Source of the DNA: Agarivorans litoreus
Lineage (GTDB): Bacteria; Pseudomonadota; Gammaproteobacteria; Enterobacterales; Celerinatantimonadaceae
Direction of reading: 5' to 3'
Length of the DNA: 64,000 nucleotides
Assembly: GCF_019649015.1 (NCBI RefSeq)
Contig: NZ_BLPI01000001.1
Coordinates: 186,001-250,000 of the forward strand
Shown: in pieces, positions 30,963-42,830 of the stretch
Position numbering within the stretch: position 1 is the stretch's first letter
How the letters are laid out: every line of letters begins with the position of its first letter
Position numbers and translations under genes: made by a program
The notes under the pieces: generated by a model
What the model saw: only the letters and a program-made list of their open reading frames with translations
Database searches by the model: none
Told to the model about the DNA's origin: nothing

Positions 30963-31645
30963 TGCAACTGCCAGTAGGTTTGAGCCAAGTAAACAATTGC
31001 CCTTACTTAGATGAACAACTAGAGCAGTTGTGTTTTTTACTGTGTGATGATGAACAAAAATCAGCCTACTACTCACAATTGTTGGAACTCGGTTTTCGAC
31101 GCAGCGGCAGTGAGATATACCGTCCAGCTTGCAGCGCCTGTAATCAATGCCAATCATTAAGAGTTAAGGTGGCAGACTTTAGCCCTAGCAAATCTCAAAA
31201 GCGAATTCTAAACAAAGCCAAACAGCTTACACTTCGTTGGCAGCACCAACTCGATCAAGATGACTATCAACTTTATGCCCGCTATATCGAAGCAAGGCAT
31301 AAAGAAGGCAGCATGTACCCACCAAATGAAAAAGCCTTCTTCGAATTTTTACAATGCGATTGGTCTAGCACTCAATACCTAAAATTATTTCAAGATGAAC
31401 AATTAGTCGCGGTGTGTGTTACTGATGTTTTCTCAAAGGCATTAAGTGCTGTTTACACATTCTTCGATCCAGACTTAGACAAACTCTCGTTAGGGAATCT
31501 AGCGGTTTTAATGCAAATTCACCAAGCTAAACAGCAAGGCAAAGACTGGTTATATTTAGGTTACCAGGTGGATGAGTGCAGAAAAATGAACTACAAACGG
31601 AACTATTTGCCACATCAACGATTTATTAACAGTAAATGGCAATAG
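30962..31645 (+). CDS. bpt: Aspartate/glutamate leucyltransferase (Bpt, ATE family)
   Basis: 227 residues. Bacterial ATE homologues attach Leu to N-terminal Asp or Glu, giving a second entry to the Leu N-degron pathway. The Cys cluster YRPACSACNQCQSLRVKV and the segment YLGYQVDECRKMNYK are diagnostic. Start overlaps aat by one base; infA follows. With aat, clpA and clpS it makes a full N-degron locus. Confidence 0.95.
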   Translation: MQLPVGLSQVNNCPYLDEQLEQLCFLLCDDEQKSAYYSQLLELGFRRSGSEIYRPACSACNQCQSLRVKVADFSPSKSQKRILNKAKQLTLRWQHQLDQDDYQLYARYIEARHKEGSMYPPNEKAFFEFLQCDWSSTQYLKLFQDEQLVAVCVTDVFSKALSAVYTFFDPDLDKLSLGNLAVLMQIHQAKQQGKDWLYLGYQVDECRKMNYKRNYLPHQRFINSKWQ

Positions 31646-31677
31646 ATTTAGAGGATAAACTTTACACAAGGCAGTAA

Positions 31678-31947
<270 letters not shown>

Positions 31948-31952
31948 TCCGC

Positions 31953-31972
31953 AATTGTTGTATACAACAATT
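31953..31972. other. Perfect 20-bp palindrome after infA
   Basis: AATTGTTGTATACAACAATT, perfectly self-complementary, five bases after the infA stop and immediately before the terminator. Could be a protein-binding site or extra RNA stem. Confidence 0.6.
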
Positions 31973-32000
31973 AAAAAGCCAGCTATTAGCTGGCTTTTTT
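31973..32000. terminator. Bidirectional terminator between infA and clpA
   Basis: AAAAAGCCAGCTA-TTAGCTGGCTTTTTT; T-runs on both strands serve the convergent genes. Confidence 0.88.
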
Positions 32001-32020
32001 GATTGTAGTTACCGTACTAA

Positions 32021-34270
32021 TTACACTTCAGCAACTTCATCTTCATATTGAAAATCTAGCTTGCCATCTTTGATACCAACATCTACGTGTCCGCCGTCAT
32101 TCAAGCGCCCAAACAATATCTCGTTTGCTAATGGTTTACGAAGTTGTTCTCGAATAACTCGAGACATTGGTCTTGCGCCCATAGCTTTGTCGTAACCTTG
32201 TTCAGACAACCATAAGCGTGCTTCTGCATTTACTTCCATTGATACGCCGTTAGCATCGAGCTGCGCTTGTAGCTCAACGATAAATTTATCCACTACTTGT
32301 TCGATAATGGTTTCATCTAAGTGATTAAACCAAATGATGTTATCTAAGCGGTTTCTAAATTCGGGAGCGAAGATTCGATTAATTTCATCCATGGCATCAA
32401 AACTCATGTCCTGCTCTTTAAAACCAATAGCAGAGCGTTGAGTTTCTTTAACCCCGGCGTTACTCGTCATTACCAAGATCACGTTACGGAAGTCAGCATG
32501 GCGACCATTATTATCGGTTAGCGTACCGTGATCCATTACTTGTAATAACAAGTTAAATACATCTTCGTGCGCTTTTTCAATTTCGTCCAGCAACACCACG
32601 CAATGCGGGTGCTTTAACACGGCATCAGTAAGTAAGCCACCTTGGTCGTAACCCACGTAGCCAGGAGGCGCACCAATCAAGCGAGAAACCGCATGGCGCT
32701 CCATGTACTCAGACATATCAAAACGAATTAACTCTACGCCTAAGGCCTTGGCAAGTTGCTGAGTGACCTCAGTTTTACCAACACCGGTAGGGCCGGCAAA
32801 CAAGAATGAACCTACTGGTTTTTGCTCTGCCCCTAAACCCGAACGGTTTAAGCGAATGGCATCAACTAACACGTCGATGGCAGGGTCTTGACCAAACACC
32901 ACCATCTTCAAGGTTTCGTTTAAGCTACGCAGTGTTTCTCTATCAGAAGAAGATACCTTTGCTTCAGGAATACGAGCAATCTTGGCAACAATGGCTTCAA
33001 TATCCCCTGTCCCAATGGTTTTCTTGCGGCGGCTAACTGGCAACATCCGCATGCTTGCACCGGCTTCATCAATCACGTCAATCGCCTTATCGGGCAAGTG
33101 ACGTTCGTTAATGTACTTAGCGGCAAGCTCAGCAGCACTGCGCATTGCTTGTTTGGTGTAACGTACATCGTGGTGAGCTTCGTAACGGCTTTTTAGGCCC
33201 AACAAAATCTTAGTGGTATCTTCGATTGTTGGCTCTACTACATCAACTTTTTGGAAGCGACGTGCAAGTGCACGGTCTTTCTCAAAAATTTGATTGTATT
33301 CTTGGTAAGTGGTCGAACCTACACAACGTAATAAACCATTGCTTAACAAAGGCTTAATTAAGTTTGCTGCATCTAATTGACCACCCGATGCAGCACCCGC
33401 ACCAATGATGGTATGAATTTCATCGATAAACAAAATGGCGTTTTCGGCATTTTCTAGCTGCTTCAATAGTGCTTTAAAACGTTTTTCAAAATCGCCACGG
33501 TATTTCGTCCCAGCCAGCAACGATCCAATATCTAAGGAATAGATAGTGGCGTCTTTAATGACATCTGGCACATCTTCGTGAACAATCCGATAGGCAAGCC
33601 CTTCGGCAATAGCTGTTTTACCTACGCCGGCTTCCCCCACCAATAGCGGGTTATTTTTACGGCGACGACACAATACTTGAATGGTGCGAGATAACTCTTT
33701 ATCACGACCAATAAGCGGGTCAATTTTGCCCTTAAGAACTAAGTGATTAAGGTTGCTGGCAAAGCTTTCTAGCTGCTTAGTTTCTTCAGACTGAGCTTCG
33801 GTGTCGGAAGGGCTTTGTTCAGCGCTAGGATCTTCATCTTTACGAATACCATGGGAAATAAAGTTAACCACATCTAAACGGCTAATATCAGCCTTTTTGA
33901 GAAAATAAACAGCTTGGCTTTCTTGTTCACTAAATATAGCAACCAATACGTTGGCACCACTTACTTCACTGTTACCAGAGGATTGAACATGAAAAACGGC
34001 ACGCTGAAGAACCCGCTGGAAGCCAAGAGTGGGTTGCGTCTCACGCTCTCCATCTTCCTCAGGAATGGTTGGGGTAGTTTGCTCAATAAAACTGCTTAAC
34101 TCTTGGTTAAGTTGGTTTAGGTTAGCCCCACAAGCGACTAGGGCTTCCTTGGCGGCAGAATTATCTAATAAACCCAACAACAAGTGCTCTACCGTCATGA
34201 ATTCGTGTTGTTGCTGTCTTGCTTCTTTAAACGCTTGGTTTAACGTTTGTTCCAACTCTTTATTTAGCAT
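32021..34270 (-). CDS. clpA: ATP-dependent Clp protease ATP-binding subunit ClpA
   Basis: 749 residues from ATG 34270, where AGGGGG lies upstream and the N-terminus MLNKELEQTLNQAFKEAR matches E. coli ClpA; an in-frame upstream Met (34291) is rejected. Unfoldase of the ClpAP protease. Clp N domain, two AAA+ modules with Walker A GEAGVGKTAI and GPTGVGKTEV, and the ClpP-binding loop IGF motif (AIGFKEQD). Partner ClpS is encoded 35 bp upstream. Confidence 0.97.
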   Translation of the reverse strand: MLNKELEQTLNQAFKEARQQQHEFMTVEHLLLGLLDNSAAKEALVACGANLNQLNQELSSFIEQTTPTIPEEDGERETQPTLGFQRVLQRAVFHVQSSGNSEVSGANVLVAIFSEQESQAVYFLKKADISRLDVVNFISHGIRKDEDPSAEQSPSDTEAQSEETKQLESFASNLNHLVLKGKIDPLIGRDKELSRTIQVLCRRRKNNPLLVGEAGVGKTAIAEGLAYRIVHEDVPDVIKDATIYSLDIGSLLAGTKYRGDFEKRFKALLKQLENAENAILFIDEIHTIIGAGAASGGQLDAANLIKPLLSNGLLRCVGSTTYQEYNQIFEKDRALARRFQKVDVVEPTIEDTTKILLGLKSRYEAHHDVRYTKQAMRSAAELAAKYINERHLPDKAIDVIDEAGASMRMLPVSRRKKTIGTGDIEAIVAKIARIPEAKVSSSDRETLRSLNETLKMVVFGQDPAIDVLVDAIRLNRSGLGAEQKPVGSFLFAGPTGVGKTEVTQQLAKALGVELIRFDMSEYMERHAVSRLIGAPPGYVGYDQGGLLTDAVLKHPHCVVLLDEIEKAHEDVFNLLLQVMDHGTLTDNNGRHADFRNVILVMTSNAGVKETQRSAIGFKEQDMSFDAMDEINRIFAPEFRNRLDNIIWFNHLDETIIEQVVDKFIVELQAQLDANGVSMEVNAEARLWLSEQGYDKAMGARPMSRVIREQLRKPLANEILFGRLNDGGHVDVGIKDGKLDFQYEDEVAEV

Positions 34271-34305
34271 GCATAGGCCCCCTAAAGACAATCAATACTA
34301 CTTAG

Positions 34306-34623
34306 CTATGCTTTCTCCATAGTGCACATCAAGGGATGGTCATTTTGTTTAGCATAACTATTTACTTGTGCAGCTTTGGTTTCAGCTACTTCGGCCGTGA
34401 AAACCCCACAAACTCCTTTACCTTTATAGTGAATGGTAAGCATTATTTGGGTTGCTTTGTCCAAATCCATATTAAAATACAACTGCAACACCTCAATAAC
34501 GAACTCCATAGGAGTATAGTCATCATTATTTAAAACCACCTTATACATTGGTGGGGGTGCCGTCTCACTTTTTGCTTGTTTGGTTATTTCTTCAACATCT
34601 AACCAATCAGATAATTTGCTCAT
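34306..34623 (-). CDS. clpS: ClpS adaptor
   Basis: 105 residues. N-recognin that hands Leu, Phe, Tyr and Trp N-degrons to Clp[21 protein letters not shown] holds the conserved N-degron pocket residues (N, D, D), followed by [23 protein letters not shown]. Operon with clpA. Confidence 0.97.
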   Translation of the reverse strand: MSKLSDWLDVEEITKQAKSETAPPPMYKVVLNNDDYTPMEFVIEVLQLYFNMDLDKATQIMLTIHYKGKGVCGVFTAEVAETKAAQVNSYAKQNDHPLMCTMEKA

Positions 34624-34816
34624 AAAAACTATAGTAGTAAAAACGCGTCTCTGTTCTCAACATAACCGCTTTGAGTTAACAAGGCTAGTAGAAAAGTAAT
34701 CTTAAAACTTGACTGTAGTAAATATTTTACTAAATTGTTAAACAACTGACTTAAAGTTGAGTCAAAAGTGACCAACTCGGTCAGTTTGGTAGATAAATTT
34801 AATAGGGATATGTCGT

Positions 34817-35032
34817 ATGCCAAGCGGAACAGTTAAGTGGTTTAACAACGCAAAAGGATTTGGTTTTATTTGCCCGGATACAGGTGGAGAAGATATCTTC
34901 GCTCACTATTCGACGATTCAAATGGAAGGGTATCGCACCCTAAAAGCTGGCCAGCCAGTTCAATTTGAAACTCAGCAGGGCCCCAAAGGTAGCCACGCAG
35001 TAAGCATTGTTTTCGACGACAGTCAAAACTAG
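34817..35032 (+). CDS. cspD: Cold-shock-domain protein CspD
   Basis: 71 residues. CspD inhibits replication initiation in stationary phase in E. coli. RNA-binding motifs KGFGFI and DIFAHY are present, and the KWFNNAKGFGFICPDTGGED start is typical. Divergent from clpS, the enteric arrangement. RBS AATAGGGAT lies 12 bases before ATG. Confidence 0.93.
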   Translation: MPSGTVKWFNNAKGFGFICPDTGGEDIFAHYSTIQMEGYRTLKAGQPVQFETQQGPKGSHAVSIVFDDSQN

Positions 35033-35053
35033 CGCTCGCTGCAGCAGCTAATA

Positions 35054-35082
35054 AAAAACCAGCCGCAAAGGCTGGTTTTTTG
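35054..35082 (+). terminator. Terminator of cspD
   Basis: AAAAAACCAGCC-GCAAA-GGCTGGTTTTTTG on the plus strand. Confidence 0.88.
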
Positions 35083-35107
35083 TTAGCATTTATTCTAAAT
35101 GCTAACA
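35081..35107. repeat. Inverted repeat between two terminators
   Basis: TGTTAGCATTT (35081-35091) and AAATGCTAACA (35097-35107), a perfect 11-bp stem with a 5-base loop between the cspD and icd terminators. Confidence 0.7.
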
Positions 35108-35132
35108 AAACCGATGACTAAGCATCGGTTTT
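35107..35132 (-). terminator. Terminator of icd
   Basis: AAAACCGATG-ACTAAG-CATCGGTTTT stem; read on the minus strand it ends in TTTTGTTAGC. 17 bp beyond the icd stop. Confidence 0.8.
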
Positions 35133-35148
35133 GTTGAACTAGCAAAGC

Positions 35149-37416
<2,268 letters not shown>

Positions 37417-37585
37417 TTATACAAATGATCGAGTCTGCGAGGTGGTTAGCAAGCAATAAAAAACTACAAAGTTGGTTTACTTATCTACTCACCGTCCAAT
37501 AATTCGGCCAAAATAATAAACCATTTACAAACGCTTTAACATTGTTTTACTAGTGGTACATCCATTAGATGTTACAATTGCCGCC

Positions 37586-38218
37586 ATGAATAAGTTCGCA
37601 AAACCCCAACAGTCGCGTCGTTTTAAACGAAAGGCTGAGACCAAATCAGTTAAACCGCTCAATGGCCCGCGCCGTTTAGTTCTGTTCAACAAACCCTTTG
37701 ATGTACTTAGCCAGTTTACCGATGGCCAAGGCAGAGCTACTTTAAAAGACTATATCGACATTCCCGATGTATATGCCGCCGGCCGGTTAGACAGAGATAG
37801 TGAAGGCTTATTGCTGTTAACAAACGACGGAAAACTGCAACATAAGCTTGCCAACCCAAAAGCTAAAACCGCAAAAACCTACTGGGCGCAAGTTGAAGGC
37901 GCGCCTAAAGATGCTGATTTGGAGCCCTTGCGTAAAGGCATAGTGCTAAAAGACGGCCGCTGTTTACCGGCTAAAGTCGTGCTTATGGACGAACCTGATT
38001 TATGGCCTCGCAACCCACCAGTTCGAGAGCGTAAATCCATTCCAACAACTTGGTTAAGCATTAGCATTAAAGAGGGCCGAAATAGGCAGGTTCGCCGCAT
38101 GACAGCAGCTATTGGCTTCCCCACCCTGCGCTTGGTTCGCTATCAAATTGGTCGCTATACCTTAGATGGAATAGACAACGGCAGTTACCAACAATTAGTG
38201 GGCGAAGAGCTCTCCTAG
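37586..38218 (+). CDS. rluE: 23S rRNA pseudouridine synthase RluE
   Basis: 210 residues from ATG 37586; a GTG at 37553 would add 11 residues. Makes pseudouridine 2457 in 23S rRNA in E. coli. Catalytic Asp in [39 protein letters not shown] and [20 protein letters not shown] are family motifs. Divergent from icd. nudJ, which follows rluE in E. coli, is missing: mnmA starts 76 bp downstream. Confidence 0.95.
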   Translation: MNKFAKPQQSRRFKRKAETKSVKPLNGPRRLVLFNKPFDVLSQFTDGQGRATLKDYIDIPDVYAAGRLDRDSEGLLLLTNDGKLQHKLANPKAKTAKTYWAQVEGAPKDADLEPLRKGIVLKDGRCLPAKVVLMDEPDLWPRNPPVRERKSIPTTWLSISIKEGRNRQVRRMTAAIGFPTLRLVRYQIGRYTLDGIDNGSYQQLVGEELS

Positions 38219-38294
38219 AACTACATGCTGAAATGCTGTTTTCGTCACAGTTTTTCTGGTAGAATTCGCCGCAAATTTTTCCCAACAAGTTAGC

Positions 38295-39398
38295 ATGAAC
38301 TCAAACAACACTAAAAAAGTGATTGTCGGTATGTCCGGCGGCGTTGACTCTTCCGTTTCAGCCTACTTGCTTATTCAGCAAGGCTATCAGGTTGAAGGTC
38401 TTTTTATGAAGAACTGGGAAGAAGACGACAACAGCGAATATTGTGCAGCGGCAGAAGATTTAGCCGACGCTCAAGCTGTGTGTGACAAATTAGGTATAAA
38501 GCTACATACCATTAACTTCTCAGCAGAATACTGGGATAACGTATTTGAACACTTCCTCGAAGAGTACAAAGCGGGTCGCACGCCTAATCCAGACATTATG
38601 TGTAACAAGGAAATTAAGTTTAAGGCATTTTTGGAATTTGCCGCAGAAGAATTGTCAGCCGACTACATCGCCACTGGCCACTATGTGCAGCGCCGTTTTC
38701 AAGACGGTCACTGGCAAATGCTACGCGGCCTAGACAGCAATAAAGATCAAAGCTACTTCTTGTATACACTAGAAGAAAAGCATATTGCGCAAACACTCTT
38801 CCCAGTAGGTGAAATAGAAAAGCCAGAAGTGCGCCGCATTGCCGAAGAACAAGGCCTTATCACCGCCAACAAAAAAGACTCCACAGGTATCTGCTTTATT
38901 GGCGAGCGTAAGTTTACTGACTTCCTAGCCCAATACCTACCAGCACAACCGGGTGATATTGAAACCTGTGAAGGCAAAGTAATTGGTAAGCACCAAGGTT
39001 TGATGTACCACACCCTAGGCCAACGAAAAGGTTTAGGCATTGGCGGCACCAAAGACGGTGACGAGACTCCTTGGTACACCGTAGATAAAGATATTGAGCG
39101 CAACGTGCTGATTGTTGGCCAAGGGCACGATCACCCTCGCCTAAAATCTCGGGCACTTATTGCAGGCCAATTACATTGGGTAGACCGCAAAACCATCACC
39201 GAAAAACTGCGTTGTAGCGTTAAAATTCGTTACCGCCAGCAAGACGTTGCCTGCACCATTATCCCGCGTGAAAACGACGAAATTGAAGTGGTATTTGATG
39301 AGCCGCAAATAGCGGTTACTCCAGGACAATCAGCGGTATTTTATCTAAACGAAGTATGTTTAGGCGGCGGTATCATTGAACAAAAGATTGGCCTATAG
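38295..39398 (+). CDS. mnmA: tRNA-specific 2-thiouridylase MnmA
   Basis: 367 residues. Thiolates U34 of tRNA-Lys, Glu and Gln using sulfur relayed by TusE (gene at 20148). PP-loop [14 protein letters not shown] at 13-26, catalytic Cys103 in [12 protein letters not shown] and Cys200 in [12 protein letters not shown]. hflD follows 3 bp after the stop, suggesting an operon mnmA-hflD-purB. Confidence 0.97.
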   Translation: MNSNNTKKVIVGMSGGVDSSVSAYLLIQQGYQVEGLFMKNWEEDDNSEYCAAAEDLADAQAVCDKLGIKLHTINFSAEYWDNVFEHFLEEYKAGRTPNPDIMCNKEIKFKAFLEFAAEELSADYIATGHYVQRRFQDGHWQMLRGLDSNKDQSYFLYTLEEKHIAQTLFPVGEIEKPEVRRIAEEQGLITANKKDSTGICFIGERKFTDFLAQYLPAQPGDIETCEGKVIGKHQGLMYHTLGQRKGLGIGGTKDGDETPWYTVDKDIERNVLIVGQGHDHPRLKSRALIAGQLHWVDRKTITEKLRCSVKIRYRQQDVACTIIPRENDEIEVVFDEPQIAVTPGQSAVFYLNEVCLGGGIIEQKIGL

Positions 39399-39401
39399 CC
39401 T

Positions 39402-40028
39402 ATGAGCAATGCAATCAACGACCGCGTTATCGCTTTTGCAGGGATCTGCCAAGCCGCTAAACTGGTGCAAGACGTAGCCAGAACCAGCAACTGCGACGAA
39501 GCAAGTTTAAAAACCAGCTTAAGTAGTATTCTAATAACTAACCCCAACGAAACCGTTGAGGTATTTGGTTCTTTAGAGCAACTTAAATTGGGCTTGGGTG
39601 TAATGAGCGGCCAACTGAGCAACCAACAAGAAAAGCGTAACGCCGAGATCACACGTTACCTAGTTAGCTTGTTGGCCCTAGAGCGCCGTTTAAATAAACG
39701 CCCAGACTTATTGAACATGATGGGCGAACGTATTGGCCAACTAGATAGACAACTACAGCATTTTGATTTGCTCGACCAACAAGTTTTGGGTGGAATTGCT
39801 GACATTTACAGCGACATTATTAGCCCGCTTGGTCCGCGCATTCAAGTAGCCGGAAACGTAAGTTATTTACAGCAACCAGTAGTACAACATAAAGTTCGCG
39901 CGCTACTGCTAGCCGGTATTCGCGCCAGTGTATTGTGGCGCCAATTAGGCGGCCAACGACGCCAGCTACTGTTTTCACGTAAAAACTACTTGCAGCAAAC
40001 AACACAACTTTTACACACCATTGATTAG
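39402..40028 (+). CDS. hflD: HflD lysogenization regulator homologue
   Basis: 208 residues, all-helical, membrane-associated in E. coli, where it affects phage lambda CII stability; cellular role unclear. RVIAFAGICQAAKLVQDVAR and ILITNPNETVEVFGSLEQLK are typical. Between mnmA and purB exactly as in enterics. Confidence 0.95.
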   Translation: MSNAINDRVIAFAGICQAAKLVQDVARTSNCDEASLKTSLSSILITNPNETVEVFGSLEQLKLGLGVMSGQLSNQQEKRNAEITRYLVSLLALERRLNKRPDLLNMMGERIGQLDRQLQHFDLLDQQVLGGIADIYSDIISPLGPRIQVAGNVSYLQQPVVQHKVRALLLAGIRASVLWRQLGGQRRQLLFSRKNYLQQTTQLLHTID

Positions 40029-40037
40029 TTAATTTAG

Positions 40038-41414
<1,377 letters not shown>

Positions 41415-41457
41415 TAACTGCGGCCTATAGCCTCCCGCTTAAGGCCTAGTTAATGCC

Positions 41458-41490
41458 AAAAGCCACAACAGATGTTGTGGCTTTTTATTT
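41458..41490 (+). terminator. Terminator of purB
   Basis: AAAAGCCACAAC-AGAT-GTTGTGGCTTTTTATTT. It marks the left edge of the cassette region. Confidence 0.88.
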
Positions 41491-41776
41491 ACCGCAAAAC
41501 ACCAAGCCACCTCAAACAAAATAGTAGTTCTACCAATGCTACAGAAGCACGCCTCAAGCTGTATCCACACACTATGATTGAATTTAAACCATTTTTAGTT
41601 CACACATAATCCAAACCACGCGCATTAATCCTTGAGCCAGATATATTATAGCATTAGTATCAAACACTTAGACTAGTGTTAAATTAGACAATAGGTTTAT
41701 TACTGTGCATGCTCGTTTTGCCAGAAAGCGTAATGAGCCTTATTCTTAATTGTTTACTCAATTCAAATAATTAGCT
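41491..41776. other. AT-rich sequence left of the cassette cluster
   Basis: About 290 bp between the purB terminator and the first attC-like sequence. No gene, integrase or clear attI seen. It could be remains of a former cassette or of an integron platform. Confidence 0.45.
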
Positions 41777-41838
41777 ATGCGCGTTTTCACTGGTCTAACA
41801 AGGTAAACGCGCATGCGCAATATACAAATGTTATAAGC
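41777..41838 (+). other. Degenerate attC-like/junction sequence at the left of cassette 1
   Basis: A core-like GTCTAAC (41793-41799) is followed by a palindrome GCGCATGCGC and ends in GTTATAAGC (41830-41838), after which cassette 1 begins. ATGCGCGTTT (41777-41786) and AAACGCGCAT (41805-41814) form a perfect inverted repeat around the core. Too short for a full attC, so truncated or an att-junction remnant. Confidence 0.45.
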
Positions 41839-41840
41839 CA

Positions 41841-41856
41841 AAAGGAGTTCGGTATC
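41841..41856 (+). promoter_or_regulatory. Ribosome site in front of an ATC codon, cassette 1
   Basis: AAAGGAG (41841-41847) is followed after six bases by ATC at 41854, in frame with the downstream ORF. The spacing is ideal, which suggests that the true or ancestral start lies here, 29 codons upstream of the first TTG. Confidence 0.5.
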
Positions 41857-41940
41857 AATTTCATCCAACTATGGCTTCTTAGAAAGCTAAACAAGAAGCC
41901 TGCTCCAGAAACAATTCCACGTTCAGGCGATGCTGCTCAT

Positions 41941-42618
41941 TTGGTGGACTGTGTTGTTATTTATGTAAGATCAACAGATGATAGTTGGACTTTACTAGTT
42001 AAAAATGTGCACAAAAAAGGACTTGAAGGTAAGTTCTGGAGTGGTGAAAAAGACCATTCTGACGTTTGCATTCCTTTTTCTTTGCTTAAAGATGAAAAAC
42101 TAGATATCACCCACTTTTTTGGAGCGTATGACCTTAAATATAAATCCCTCACCGATTACTTCTTTTCAGGAGTATTACCCGTTGATAGGTGTAAAATCTG
42201 GTTAGGTAAATTAGATCAGTTTCTTTTTAACCGAAAAGGACTAATTAGGTCAGAACGCATTGATACTCTCAAACTTATTTTAGAGAAAACAATCGAGAAT
42301 AGAAACTTTAAGCTTAATGAGATTACATTGGCTACCATGCTCCACACTCAGAAGTGGGTCTTTCACCCAGATAAAGAGCGCCAACTTAGTTACGGTAAAT
42401 TATTACTAGAGTCTTTAGTTGAAAGTGGTGAATTAATAAAAGAGCGCTTTGAATACAAGCTTTCAGCTAAAGCATTGAACACAATCTCTGATTATGAAGA
42501 TGAATTTAGAAAGCACAATCAAAATTTAGCACAATCTAAATCTATGAAGTGGCTCACAATTGTATTAATCGTCGTAGCTATAGTGCAAACAACGGTAGCT
42601 TACATAACATCGAAGTAA
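41941..42618 (+). CDS. Cassette 1 protein, unrecognised, C-terminal membrane anchor
   Basis: 225 residues from TTG 41941 (GTG at 41944 is an alternative). The frame is open upstream to an ATC at 41854 that has a perfectly placed AAAGGAG, giving 254 residues if that codon initiates or was once ATG. No family recognised. Visible: an N-terminal beta-rich part (VDCVVIYVRSTDDSWTLLVK), a middle helical part resembling a winged-helix (FKLNEITLATMLHTQKWVFH to LVESGELIKERFEYKLSAKA), a charged helix, and a single hydrophobic helix near residues 203-221 (WLTIVLIVVAIVQTTVAYI) with four residues after it. So probably tail-anchored. Ends 3 bp before an attC, as cassette genes do. Confidence 0.75.
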   Translation: MVDCVVIYVRSTDDSWTLLVKNVHKKGLEGKFWSGEKDHSDVCIPFSLLKDEKLDITHFFGAYDLKYKSLTDYFFSGVLPVDRCKIWLGKLDQFLFNRKGLIRSERIDTLKLILEKTIENRNFKLNEITLATMLHTQKWVFHPDKERQLSYGKLLLESLVESGELIKERFEYKLSAKALNTISDYEDEFRKHNQNLAQSKSMKWLTIVLIVVAIVQTTVAYITSK

Positions 42619-42621
42619 ATG

Positions 42622-42722
42622 GCTTATCAAGCCATTAATCAGGGACAAATAACAGTTGGCTTTTGTTCACTGCGTTCACTATTTTAGCCAATAATTATTT
42701 GCCCGTTAATGGGGAGTTAGAA
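42622..42722 (+). other. attC-like recombination site between cassettes 1 and 2
   Basis: Imperfect hairpin with paired blocks in order: CATTAA/TTAATG, GGG/CCC, CAAATAA/TTATTTG, TTGGCT/AGCCAA, with one extrahelical A at 42645 between GGG and CAAATAA, a 24-base variable loop, and outer cores GGCTTATC (damaged) and GTTAGAA (42716-42722). This is the attC architecture including the unpaired base that directs strand choice. Confidence 0.82.
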
Positions 42723-42820
42723 TTTAGAATATGGCATATGACAAAACTCTGATTGCTGAAAATGGAGAAGAATTTCCTTATTCAGAATCATTTGATAATG
42801 AAACGTACTATTACCACATC

Positions 42821-42830
42821 AGTATCGTGT
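42821..42830. repeat. Target-site duplication, left copy
   Basis: AGTATCGTGT immediately before the CAGGGCGGGA end of the IS; identical to 44026-44035. Confidence 0.95.

Noticed and set aside
41941-42618. Toxin or immunity function for the cassette proteins
   Set aside because: Neither protein shows a recognisable toxin or immunity motif, and they are in separate cassettes; size and acidity alone are not evidence.
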